From: an uncultured Bacilli bacterium
GTDB taxonomy: Bacteria; Bacillota_I; Bacilli_A; RF39; UBA660
Reading direction: 5' to 3'
DNA: 24,623 nt
NCBI GenBank assembly: GCA_947627835.1
Contig: CANQXM010000005.1
Span: 1-24,623, forward strand
Shown: positions 6,865-14,706 of the stretch, piece by piece
Position numbering within the stretch: the first letter of the stretch is position 1
How the letters are laid out: every line of letters starts with the position of its first letter
Position numbers and translations under genes: made by a program
Notes under the pieces: model-generated
Databases searched by the model: none
Told to the model about the DNA's origin: nothing
What the model saw: the letters and a program-made list of their open reading frames with translations, nothing else

Positions 6865-9022
6865 AAATCATAAAGTATTGAATGGCAATATTATCCGTTC
6901 TCCAGATGGTTCGGTAATCCCACCTACAATTATCATATTCGGATCGATCATAATACTGAATCGTCGTAGCACCAAAATTATTTAAAAACTTAATGACGTT
7001 GTCCGCATCTCCAGTTTTATAATCACTTTTTACAGTATACCACGTTGCCGTCGTTTCCTTTTTCCCATCCAGTTGACCGATTAAAATCTCTCCAGATTGC
7101 GTTAGATAACCCGTATCATTATCCATGTCACACCAGCCATCATATTCACAAGTATCATTACACCGAGATACCACACCCATACAAGGTCTTCCATTTGCAG
7201 AAACACTAATCACCAGTGCCTTACCACTATACACAGAAGAAATGGCATTCGGATACCAATCATATACATCACTACATGCGGGAGGATTCTTACAATCTTT
7301 TTCACAATTGCTCGGACAAGATTCCTTGCAAGTCTTAGACTTTTTTCCCTTCGTAAATGCTAATACATAACGAGAACTACTTCGTAAATCTTGAATGGCT
7401 TTACTACTTCTTCTAATTACACTTTCTGAAGTACTGGCACAATCATACATGGCATTTCGAAAAGCCGAATATTCAATAAAACTTTTAAACTTGCCACTAT
7501 CGATCACACTTTGCAATTTCGAAGCATCACAAGTAACCTCTTTACTCCAGTTATAATCATCTGGTCTTTCACAAGGTTGCTGATTACATGCCCGATTTTC
7601 ACTTCCAGCACTGCAACGGATATTCGTTTTATTATCCCGAATTTCATACTGACGATACTGTAGTCCTCCCCCACAAGAGGCACTACAACTTCCCCAATCT
7701 GTCAAATAATTTTTAGTAACTTCACTCGAACATTCATGATATAAAACATACGGCGTTGGATTAGAGATATTCACAGAATTACCAACTTCATCACGAATTG
7801 TTACATAAATGGTATGACTACTTCCATCCAAACGAGGACTAGAAGCCAAACTCGTATTTGTAAATACATTCCATGCTTTGGTCGGTGTATATCGCTCCCA
7901 AGTACCATTTTCTAAAAAGCCCGTATTGGAAATATACATAGAAAGCATACTTTCATCCGTAGCAGAAATATCCAAATTAACTTCATAATGATGATAAGCA
8001 GAAACACTCGATGAAACTTTTAAAGAAACACCCTGTGGAGGAGTGGTATCAATCTTTGAAACAACCACGGTTTTCGTACTAACATCTTCACTAATATTTC
8101 CTGCTTGATCTTTTACACAAATATAATACGTTCCATTACTTTTTGCTTCACTAACCGTCTGACGACTTGTCTTTGTATACCTTGCTCGCGTACAATCGGA
8201 ATCAAGAGAAACCGAATAACCATAAATTCCCGAGCCATTTCCATCACTCATCGTAAAAGTAACATCTTTGTGAGTTCCCGTCCAAGAGTCCCCTTGAGAA
8301 ACATTAACTTCTTCGGTATAAATCGTCGGCCGTTGTTTATCAATTTTAACATCCGTTCGCGCATGATACTCTTTTGCTGCCCCATTTTCTAAAACCGAAA
8401 CATGGGCTTCATAAGAAGTCATTAAAAGTTGACTGGCACTAACCGTTACCGAGTTCTTTTCTTGAAAATCATTGTGAATTTCTTCTTCCTTTACTTCGCC
8501 ATTTCCAACAATCTTTAAAGAAGTAGCAAGGGAATTAAACTTTTCATCTTTAAAAACAACCCGTAAAACCACATCGCCCATAATCCATTCATCTTTCGTA
8601 ATTTCCGTTCCATCTGAGCGATATTTTTTAAATTCAATAATACTATTTTTAGAAATTAAATCATTAAAATCACAATTTTTTTCATCCGTATATCTTCCTA
8701 CATATTGACTATCTACCACATCAATTCGAACCACATCACATAACATCGAATCTTTCGTAAGTGGATTAACAAAATCACCGGCTTCATTATCAGGTTCCAA
8801 CCGTCCCTCAGAAATTAAATGCTCCACATTTACTACATCATAAGTTGTATCACTTGCAAATTGCTCAGCAGCAGATAAAACAAGTTCAACCTTATTTCGA
8901 TAAGAAGATTCTAAAACTCGATTGCGAATAAACAGGAAAGCTGGATAAGAAATCAGCAATAGAACCGCCATAATAGCAATGACACTAATTATTTCAACTA
9001 ACGTAAATCCTGATTGCTTCAT
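6863..9022 (-). CDS. Giant type IV prepilin-like protein with TSP1-like repeat and Cys-rich tail
   Basis: The start at 9022 (719 residues) is chosen for its AAAGGA site eight bases upstream; an in-frame ATG at 9046 lacks one. MKQSG-FTLVE is a prepilin signal (cut after Gly5), then a hydrophobic helix to about 33. Cys95 and Cys117 fall at exactly the same residue numbers as in the paralogue at 5231-6781, and Ig-like modules follow (about 225-425; IDKQRP, GSGIYGYSV, GTYYICVKD). Residues about 431-484 read as a thrombospondin type 1 repeat: W443-G-S-C446-S-A-S-C450-GGG, then C470, C479 and C484, with C431 as a sixth cysteine. The remaining 235 residues are cysteine-rich (CKESCPSNCEKDC, CNDTCEYDGWC) and unrecognised. 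It is probably an exported fibre-tip or adhesion protein stabilised by disulfides (inference); the secreted CPHC protein at 13944-14588 is a candidate helper. Confidence 0.87.
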   Translation of the reverse strand: MKQSGFTLVEIISVIAIMAVLLLISYPAFLFIRNRVLESSYRNKVELVLSAAEQFASDTTYDVVNVEHLISEGRLEPDNEAGDFVNPLTKDSMLCDVVRIDVVDSQYVGRYTDEKNCDFNDLISKNSIIEFKKYRSDGTEITKDEWIMGDVVLRVVFKDEKFNSLATSLKIVGNGEVKEEEIHNDFQEKNSVTVSASQLLMTSYEAHVSVLENGAAKEYHARTDVKIDKQRPTIYTEEVNVSQGDSWTGTHKDVTFTMSDGNGSGIYGYSVSLDSDCTRARYTKTSRQTVSEAKSNGTYYICVKDQAGNISEDVSTKTVVVSKIDTTPPQGVSLKVSSSVSAYHHYEVNLDISATDESMLSMYISNTGFLENGTWERYTPTKAWNVFTNTSLASSPRLDGSSHTIYVTIRDEVGNSVNISNPTPYVLYHECSSEVTKNYLTDWGSCSASCGGGLQYRQYEIRDNKTNIRCSAGSENRACNQQPCERPDDYNWSKEVTCDASKLQSVIDSGKFKSFIEYSAFRNAMYDCASTSESVIRRSSKAIQDLRSSSRYVLAFTKGKKSKTCKESCPSNCEKDCKNPPACSDVYDWYPNAISSVYSGKALVISVSANGRPCMGVVSRCNDTCEYDGWCDMDNDTGYLTQSGEILIGQLDGKKETTATWYTVKSDYKTGDADNVIKFLNNFGATTIQYYDRSEYDNCRWDYRTIWRTDNIAIQYFMI

Positions 9023-9041
9023 CCCTATCATCCTTTCCCTA

Positions 9042-9050
9042 ATCATAACA
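9042..9050 (-). promoter_or_regulatory. Extended -10 promoter of the TSP1 prepilin gene
   Basis: TGTTATGAT on the minus strand is a TGn plus -10 match, 19 bases before the ATG at 9022 and just after the typA terminator. No -35 is recognisable. Confidence 0.5.
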
Positions 9051-9052
9051 TA

Positions 9053-9088
9053 AAAAGGAAAAAAGAAAAACTATCAAATCGATAGTTT
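9053..9088 (-). terminator. Rho-independent terminator of typA
   Basis: AAACTATC (9088-9081) and GATAGTTT (9075-9068) form a perfect eight-base stem with a five-base loop, overlapping the TAA stop and followed by a long T-rich tract. Confidence 0.85.
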
Positions 9089-10889
9089 AACGATTAAGAC
9101 GGAAACGCATCTTTGGATCTAAAACCGCTTTTCGAAGACGAATATCACTTGGTGTAACTTCAACATATTCATCATCTTCAATAAATTCCAAAGCTTCTTC
9201 CAAATTAAATTTCTTGGCTTTTGTTAAATTAATGGCTTCATCTGCACCACTACTTCGCGTATTGGTTAAATTTTTATTTTTGCAAGGATTGACATCTAAG
9301 TCATTATCACGATTATGAATTCCTACAATCATACCAACATAAACTTCCGTAGCAGGTTCAATAATCATCACACCGCGCTCCTGTAAATTCCAAAGTGAAT
9401 AACCAAGTGCCTTCCCATTTTCCATCGATACCATAACGCCATTTTTACGACCACTAATTGGACCTACCATTGGCATATATTTTTCAAAACTTCGCACCAT
9501 AATCCCTTCTCCTTTGGTATTGGTAATAAAGTTGCTTCGATAACCAATAAGTCCTCGTGTTGGAGCAAGAAATTCCAAATGTGCATAACCTTCGTTTGAA
9601 GTAGATACAATTTCAAGTGTTGCTTTTCTCTCTTGTAAATCATTAATAACCGTTCCTTGATAATCTGAAGGACAATTAATAATAACTCGCTCAAATGGTT
9701 CACATTTTACACCATCAATTTCTTCAAACAAAACTTCTGGTTTAGAAACACAAAGTTCATAACCTTCTCTTCGCATGTTTTCAAGTAATATAGATAAATG
9801 AAGTTCACCACGTCCACTAACCTTATAGCCATCCGTATTTGGAAGTTCTTCAACATGAAGACCTACATTCGTTTGTAACTCCCTTTCAAGGCGTTCCCGA
9901 ATATGACGAGTCGTTAAAAACTTTCCACTTTGACCGGCAAAAGGTCCATCATTAACTAAGAAATTCATCGACAAAGTAGGTTTTTCAATAAAAATAGGGG
10001 GTAAAGCTTCCAAATGATTCTTATCACAAATAGTATCTCCAATAGAAATTTCTGAACATCCAGCAACCGTTACAATATCTCCATAATAGGCAACATCTTT
10101 TTCTACTCGATGAATACCTTCCGTAACAAACAATTTAGAAATGCGAAAATCGATGACACTACCATCATTTTTAATGGCACTAACCGTTTGACCAACTGAA
10201 ATACATCCTCGATTAATTCTTCCAACACCCAATCTACCAATATAATCATCATAATCCAAATTAGAGATTTGAAGTTGTAAAGGATCATTTTGATTTCCAG
10301 CAAATGGCTGAACTTGTTTTAAAATTGTTTCCAAAAGTGGCTCAACATTTTTTCCTTTTTCATCTACTTGATACTGTGTAATTCCTTCTTTGGCAATTCC
10401 ATAAATAATTGGAAAATCAAGTTGTTCATCCGTTGCATTTAACTCCATAAACAAATTAAAAGTCATGTCAACAACTTCCGTTGGACGAGCATCCTTCTTA
10501 TCAATCTTATTAATAAATAAAATGGGTTTTAAATTTTGTTCCAAAGCCTTTTTTAAAACAAACCGTGTTTGAGGCATAGGTCCTTCTGCGGAATCCACAA
10601 TTAAAATAACCGTATCAACGGTTTTAATAACCCGTTCTACTTCACTTGAAAAATCCGCATGTCCTGGCGTATCAACAATATTAATTTTATAGTCTTTATA
10701 ATGAATCGAACAATTCTTAGAATAAATCGTAATTCCACGTTCTTTTTCTAACTGATCACTATCCATAACCCGTTCTGAAACTACCTCATGACTTGAAAAA
10801 GCCCCATTTTGTTCCAAAAGAGCATCTACTAAAGTACTTTTTCCAGCATCAACATGAGCGACAACAGCAACATTAATAATCTTATCCAT
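9087..10889 (-). CDS. typA: Translational GTPase TypA/BipA
   Basis: TypA/BipA is an EF-G-like GTPase that binds the ribosome and is linked to stress, low-temperature growth and 50S assembly. The 600-residue product is of usual length. GTPase motifs are G1 AHVDAGKST (11-19), G2 ERGITI (50-55), G3 DTPGH (73-77) and G4 NKID (127-130). Typical TypA stretches follow: ARPTEVVDMTFNLF, ATDEQLDFPIIYGIA, and in the C-terminal domain GVMVSMENGKALGYSLWNLQ, GMIVGIHNRDNDLDVNPCK and VEVTPSDIRLRK. G1 is unusual: most TypA proteins have AHVDHGKTT, while here the His is Ala and the second-last Thr is Ser. I chose the ATG at 10889, with AGAGGG upstream, over an in-frame start at 10979 whose extra 30 codons would cover the promoter and the preceding terminator. 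Confidence 0.95.
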   Translation of the reverse strand: MDKIINVAVVAHVDAGKSTLVDALLEQNGAFSSHEVVSERVMDSDQLEKERGITIYSKNCSIHYKDYKINIVDTPGHADFSSEVERVIKTVDTVILIVDSAEGPMPQTRFVLKKALEQNLKPILFINKIDKKDARPTEVVDMTFNLFMELNATDEQLDFPIIYGIAKEGITQYQVDEKGKNVEPLLETILKQVQPFAGNQNDPLQLQISNLDYDDYIGRLGVGRINRGCISVGQTVSAIKNDGSVIDFRISKLFVTEGIHRVEKDVAYYGDIVTVAGCSEISIGDTICDKNHLEALPPIFIEKPTLSMNFLVNDGPFAGQSGKFLTTRHIRERLERELQTNVGLHVEELPNTDGYKVSGRGELHLSILLENMRREGYELCVSKPEVLFEEIDGVKCEPFERVIINCPSDYQGTVINDLQERKATLEIVSTSNEGYAHLEFLAPTRGLIGYRSNFITNTKGEGIMVRSFEKYMPMVGPISGRKNGVMVSMENGKALGYSLWNLQERGVMIIEPATEVYVGMIVGIHNRDNDLDVNPCKNKNLTNTRSSGADEAINLTKAKKFNLEEALEFIEDDEYVEVTPSDIRLRKAVLDPKMRFRLNR

Positions 10890-10916
10890 AAACAACCCTC
10901 TTTCTGCGTCCCGTAA

Positions 10917-10945
10917 ATAATAACGCAAAATAGAAATTTTGGCAA
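10917..10945 (-). promoter_or_regulatory. Promoter of typA
   Basis: TTGCCA (10945-10940), a 17-base spacer and TATTAT (10922-10917) lie 27 bases before the typA ATG. The -35 box begins in the tail of the upstream terminator. Confidence 0.7.
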
Positions 10946-10970
10946 GAAAAAACGCCTTATAAAAGGCATT
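10944..10970 (-). terminator. Rho-independent terminator after the HAAS-like gene
   Basis: AATGCCTT (10970-10963) pairs with AAGGCGTT (10958-10951), one G-U pair, four-base loop, then a run of T. It closes the two-gene operon from 13303 and separates it from typA. Confidence 0.85.
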
Positions 10971-10978
10971 TACATTCA

Positions 10979-11521
10979 TTACTTTTGATTAATCTTCAAA
11001 TTTTGAAACCATTTTTTAAATACATTTAAGAAGAAAGTAATACCTACAATCAAATAAATGATTTCAATAAATAGCTCCCATAGATTATTAATAAATGGAT
11101 TTGCAAAGAAATCTAATAAATTGACTCCTAAATCACGAACCATGATAAAAGGAATTTTAATAACACAAGTAAGGACAATCAAAACTAAAATATCAAATAA
11201 GATTTTAGCATTGGCTTTCGCAGTATTATGACTCATCACATCGACCACATGATTAATAACTTTAAATAACTGATTATATTTAGAAATCAAAAAATTACTT
11301 TCTTGCATTGTTTTCTTGCGATTAACATGGTTTTCCGTATAAATTTGATTAATCACTTGATCAGCATCTCCAAGTAAAGAAAGGGCTTCTTCTTCACTTT
11401 TTCCATCACGAATTGCTTTAGAAATCTGATCATCCAATTCTAAAATTTTCTGTTGTTGATATCCTTCTTCAAAAATAGATATGCCATCTTTAATTTTTTG
11501 TAAATAAGTAGCTCGATTCAT
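10979..11521 (-). CDS. HAAS/DUF1700-like membrane protein
   Basis: In this 180-residue protein, residues about 1-60 match the HAAS/DUF1700 helical pattern: an N-terminal YLQKIKDGIS, a charged middle helix, then GKSEEEALSLLGDADQVINQIY, which parallels the family's G-S-E-E-A-LG-P hallmark. Two hydrophobic segments follow (about 106-127 and 145-166). Members are often encoded beside a PadR-type regulator and act in membrane stress signalling; no such regulator is next to it here. A strong AAGGAGG site precedes the ATG, and the gap from the upstream gene is nine bases, so both genes form one operon ended by the hairpin at 10944-10970. Domain call is fairly confident; role is not known. Confidence 0.75.
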   Translation of the reverse strand: MNRATYLQKIKDGISIFEEGYQQQKILELDDQISKAIRDGKSEEEALSLLGDADQVINQIYTENHVNRKKTMQESNFLISKYNQLFKVINHVVDVMSHNTAKANAKILFDILVLIVLTCVIKIPFIMVRDLGVNLLDFFANPFINNLWELFIEIIYLIVGITFFLNVFKKWFQNLKINQK

Positions 11522-11530
11522 AGTTCCTCC

Positions 11531-13303
11531 TTATTTGGTTACCATTACATGACGATATTGTTCAGTTTTATCTAACGTCATTTCTTTCACAACCTTATAT
11601 TCCCCTTGCATCGTTTCCACCGGGGTATACCTTGATACACTTATTATATCAGAATTATCATATTTTACTTGATATTTTTTTAAAAAAACTACAATATCTT
11701 CTCGATTCGCCATTTCTTCAAGAGCATTATCATGAAAATAAGGATCACATAACTTATAATAATTCGGTAAAAACAAAACGGAAACGCCACGTTCAATCAA
11801 AAGAACATCCACGACATCAAACTTACCTTTCTTCTGCATAGGAAGTCCAATCGTTTTTAAAGTTCCATGATAAAGATCAAAATCATCTGCACGTAAACTT
11901 TTTCCAAATACATAACTCGTTCCACTAACCTTAAAAACATCCATATGAATTAATTCTTTGCAGACCTCTACCAAACTATTCCAAAGTTTAGAAGGACTAG
12001 AAAGAGACAATCGTTTAAATTTTTGCATACGCAAAAACACATTTTCAGCATCACTCAAAATTAAAATGGCACTAGAAAGTTCTTCTTGATACGCTTGAAA
12101 ATCATTTTCTACATCTTCATTAGATAAAAGCCTTTTTAAAATCACATCACAAATAGGTTGTAAAAACGAATGATAAATAGCTAAATTCTGTTGTTCCAAA
12201 ACACTTAAAGAATCATAAATTTCTCGGTAATTCGTCCGAACTTCTTCCCGTGTAAATATTTTATCTGCAAACTTCTCTTGACTATCCATAGGAAGGGAAA
12301 TTCCTAAATTATCAAATTCATTTAAATAATCTCCTAAAGTAGCATAATCCATCTCATCAATAATCGAATACTTTTCTTCCAAGCGTTTAATTTCATTTTG
12401 AATGTAATCTTTCATTTTCACAATCTTGCGTGTTTCACTATCTTCATCAATTTGTAAAAGTAAATCTGTTACCTTTTCCCGTTTTCCAAACAAACTTTTT
12501 CTTTTGTTCATAACACGTTCAAGCACATTTTTTTTCTTTCGATAGTCTTCAATATCAATCGGAAGTTTAAATAAAAGATATTTATTTTGTAAGTACCCTT
12601 TATCACATTCTAAAACAAGTAAAGCATCCCATAATTGATTAATAAAAGTTTTCAACTTTTCTTCATTTTCTTGATGAACAAGAGCATCTATCACATCATG
12701 ATACTTCGATAATTCTTTGGTAATATCTACGTCTTTGAAAGGAATTTCTTCCATTTTTTTAAGTGGTTTATTTACTTTTTGATATCGATTATAAAGAGCC
12801 ATAAACTCGCTTTCTTGTTTATAACACTCCGTATGCAACGATAAAACATTATGGTAGGTATCATTTTGAATCTTCACTTTTTCTTCCATAATCTTAACTA
12901 AAACACGAGCAGTACGAATCAGTCTTCCATGTATTTTCTTTTTTCTTTTTTCTTTCGGTAATTCATCCGGATCCGTAATAAGTCCACGCATTTTACTAGC
13001 AGTTAAACGACTTTGCCCCATCATAAATTTAACTTTCGGTGATTCTTTTTCATAATCATCTAATAAAATGGTAACTTGAAATTGTTCATGATATTTTCGA
13101 TACCACCAATATTGATAAACAAATTCTTCAGCTTCTTTTAAGTCATCAAAAAAAATAGAGCGATGAAGATAGCCATAAAGAGGATGCATAAAAGAATAAA
13201 CAAGTCCTACCTGATTTTTCTCTTCATAAAGAAACGGTTCCTTATATTTAGAATCCATCCCATATTTCATTAAAATCGTTAATAACTCAGATTTACTGAT
13301 CAT
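11531..13303 (-). CDS. Uncharacterised helical protein, 590 residues
   Basis: I do not recognise a family. There is no signal peptide or membrane helix, so it is probably cytosolic. The N-terminal 110 residues look globular (aromatic, with QYWWYRKYHEQFQVTILLDDYE). Residues about 120-420 are highly charged and helical with coiled-coil character, and include a basic KEKRKKKIHGRLIR segment. The C-terminal 170 residues look alpha/beta (DVVDVLLIERGVSVLFLPNYY). The stop is nine bases from the HAAS-like gene, so the pair is co-transcribed. The ATG at 13303 has only a weak GGGTTGATGAT leader, but the frame starts there. It shares a 104-base divergent promoter region with the plus-strand gene at 13408. 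No catalytic motif was found. Confidence 0.7.
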   Translation of the reverse strand: MISKSELLTILMKYGMDSKYKEPFLYEEKNQVGLVYSFMHPLYGYLHRSIFFDDLKEAEEFVYQYWWYRKYHEQFQVTILLDDYEKESPKVKFMMGQSRLTASKMRGLITDPDELPKEKRKKKIHGRLIRTARVLVKIMEEKVKIQNDTYHNVLSLHTECYKQESEFMALYNRYQKVNKPLKKMEEIPFKDVDITKELSKYHDVIDALVHQENEEKLKTFINQLWDALLVLECDKGYLQNKYLLFKLPIDIEDYRKKKNVLERVMNKRKSLFGKREKVTDLLLQIDEDSETRKIVKMKDYIQNEIKRLEEKYSIIDEMDYATLGDYLNEFDNLGISLPMDSQEKFADKIFTREEVRTNYREIYDSLSVLEQQNLAIYHSFLQPICDVILKRLLSNEDVENDFQAYQEELSSAILILSDAENVFLRMQKFKRLSLSSPSKLWNSLVEVCKELIHMDVFKVSGTSYVFGKSLRADDFDLYHGTLKTIGLPMQKKGKFDVVDVLLIERGVSVLFLPNYYKLCDPYFHDNALEEMANREDIVVFLKKYQVKYDNSDIISVSRYTPVETMQGEYKVVKEMTLDKTEQYRHVMVTK

Positions 13304-13329
13304 ATCATCAACCCGATTCTTATTTTTTT

Positions 13330-13338
13330 ATTATATCA
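13330..13338 (-). promoter_or_regulatory. Extended -10 promoter of the 590-residue gene
   Basis: TGATATAAT on the minus strand (perfect TGnTATAAT) lies 26 bases before the ATG at 13303. No clear -35 box. Confidence 0.65.
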
Positions 13339-13359
13339 TATCACCGCTAAGAATTCCAC

Positions 13360-13387
13360 TTGCTAAAAATGGAAAATTCGATATAAT
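13360..13387 (+). promoter_or_regulatory. Promoter of the DUF308-like gene
   Basis: TTGCTA (13360-13365), a 16-base spacer and TATAAT (13382-13387) lie 20 bases before the ATG at 13408. It is back to back with the minus-strand promoter at 13330-13338. Confidence 0.65.
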
Positions 13388-13407
13388 GAAGATAGAAAGT
13401 GAGGATT

Positions 13408-13938
13408 ATGAAAGGGAAAATCATTACAAATCAAGAAAATCAAAAGAAGAGTATACTACTATCCATAATTATATTACTAATTGGGATTGTCCTAGTAACC
13501 AATTCAAATCAAATTGTAATTATTGGATTTCAATGTATAGGTGCATGCATTCTTTTATTTGGAATCTACGAATTAATTCGTTTCTTTACAATAAAAAAGC
13601 AATTAAAAACCGAGATACAATCACTGCTTCTAAATGGAGTGATGTGCTCCATCATCGGTTTATTAACCATTTTAGGTGCAAGCATCTTAGAATTAGGACT
13701 TCGTTACATCATTGGCTTTTACTTAATCTTAAGTGGAGTAAATAAAATTGGCAACGCCTTTCTTTGGAGAAAAGATAGTTCAAATATTTTTTACATTTAT
13801 TTAATAGAAGGACTAATCTTAACTGGATTTGGCTTATATACCGTTTTCTATGCCAATGCTGCATTAATGCTAATCGGAGTTCTTTTAATTATCTCTTCAA
13901 TTTTTGATTTCATAACTTATTTTAAAGTAAAAAAATAG
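13408..13938 (+). CDS. DUF308/HdeD-like multi-pass membrane protein
   Basis: The 176-residue protein is made almost entirely of about six hydrophobic helices with short, glycine-containing turns: GIVLVTNSNQIVIIGFQCIG, then GVMCSIIGLLTILGAS, YIIGFYLILSGVNKIGNA and a closing ALMLIGVLLIISSIFDF. The repeated helix-GxxLI-SG pattern is that of the DUF308/HdeD family, first known from enterobacterial acid resistance; the function here is not known. I use the ATG at 13408, preceded by AGTGAGG; an in-frame GTG at 13399 has no ribosome site and would lie almost at the predicted transcript start. It is one of two plus-strand genes in the window and converges on the CPHC gene, with only five bases between stop codons. 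Confidence 0.75.
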   Translation: MKGKIITNQENQKKSILLSIIILLIGIVLVTNSNQIVIIGFQCIGACILLFGIYELIRFFTIKKQLKTEIQSLLLNGVMCSIIGLLTILGASILELGLRYIIGFYLILSGVNKIGNAFLWRKDSSNIFYIYLIEGLILTGFGLYTVFYANAALMLIGVLLIISSIFDFITYFKVKK

Positions 13939-13959
13939 AAGCCTTAGCGACTTCTTTTT
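13929..13959. terminator. Weak bidirectional terminator between convergent genes
   Basis: AGAAG (13937-13941) and CTTCT (13951-13955) form a short stem, with a T run on the plus side and an A run (T on the other strand) on the minus side. The five-pair stem is weak, but the placement between two convergent stops is right. Confidence 0.4.
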
Positions 13960-14588
13960 GTTTTGGTACTTTTTGTATCTTTCTTCTTTTCTGGATGCTC
14001 ATCGGTTTTCTTTTCTTTAGTTAAAACCTTTTCTTCTAACTCTTTTCTTTCTTCATAAAAGTCAGGTTCTTCCGTATTTTTACGTGCAAGATAAATAAAA
14101 TATCCAACTCCTACAACAATGACTGCTAAAATACCTAAAACGATAATCGTATCTGCAGAAGATGCGGTAATACTTCCATCTTTAATACCAGCAACAACAT
14201 CGGTACAATTAGAAGTATAGCAAAGATTAATTCGATCTTTTAACGTATTATCCATACTAGAAGCATAACCTTCATATCGTTGATTACCAATTACAATTAA
14301 AGGAACGCCAGAAAATTTTGCTTTAAAATACTTGGATACTTTCTCCGCAAGATTAATATTTTCGTGAATCTCCGGAGTAGAACCATTGGTTTCATAAGCA
14401 ATCAATTGAAACTTATCTTTAAAAGATTCATCTTCCTTTAAACCATCGAAAAATTCAAGAGCAGCAGCACAATGTGGACAAGTAGAACTTTTAAAAATAT
14501 AAACATTGACCATTTCATCTGCGAAGACACATTGTGACATTAAAAACATACTAAAAAGAAAGACAACGAAATAACTAATTTTTTTCAT
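13944..14588 (-). CDS. Secreted membrane-anchored thioredoxin-like protein (CPHC)
   Basis: This is a 214-residue protein. A signal peptide (about 1-23, likely cut after VFA) is followed by a thioredoxin-fold domain with YIFKSSTCPHCAAALEFF: active-site pair Cys37-Pro-His-Cys40, the CPHC form of DsbA. The cis-proline loop is GVPLIVIG (Pro96). A second pair, Cys113 and Cys118, follows. A membrane helix (about 148-168) leads to a lysine/glutamate-rich tail. With the signal peptide removed, the fold faces outside and the tail is cytoplasmic. It is probably a thiol-disulfide oxidoreductase for exported proteins, and the cysteine-rich prepilin at 6863-9022 is an obvious possible client (inference). 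It could instead be a glutaredoxin-like reductase; the redox direction cannot be read from sequence. Confidence 0.85.
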   Translation of the reverse strand: MKKISYFVVFLFSMFLMSQCVFADEMVNVYIFKSSTCPHCAAALEFFDGLKEDESFKDKFQLIAYETNGSTPEIHENINLAEKVSKYFKAKFSGVPLIVIGNQRYEGYASSMDNTLKDRINLCYTSNCTDVVAGIKDGSITASSADTIIVLGILAVIVVGVGYFIYLARKNTEEPDFYEERKELEEKVLTKEKKTDEHPEKKKDTKSTKTKRSR

Positions 14589-14605
14589 AATTCACATCCC
14601 ACTTC

Positions 14606-14614
14606 ATTATATCA
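14606..14614 (-). promoter_or_regulatory. Extended -10 promoter of the CPHC gene
   Basis: TGATATAAT on the minus strand is a perfect TGnTATAAT, 17 bases before the ATG at 14588. No clear -35 box. Confidence 0.65.
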
Positions 14615-14663
14615 CGCAAGCGATATGGATAAAAGAAAAAAGATGTTTTTTCATCACTGCAAA

Positions 14664-14703
14664 TAAAAAGCACAAGCTTAAATGAGTAAAACTTGTACTT
14701 TTT
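14664..14703 (-). terminator. Rho-independent terminator of the CotF-like pair
   Basis: AAAAAGTACAAG (14703-14692) pairs with CTTGTGCTTTTT (14676-14665) over twelve positions with one G-U pair. It lies four bases after the stop at 14707. Both strands carry T-rich flanks. Confidence 0.85.
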
Positions 14704-14706
14704 ATT

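Noticed and set aside
10890..10979. Longer N-terminus for TypA starting at 10979
   Set aside because: It would cover the promoter and the terminator of the preceding gene; the family start MDKIINVAVVAHVD follows the ATG at 10889 with an AGAGGG site.
13386..13745. Plus-strand frame of 119 codons overlapping the DUF308-like gene
   Set aside because: It is out of frame with a clear multi-helix membrane protein that has a promoter and ribosome site, and its own composition is not protein-like.
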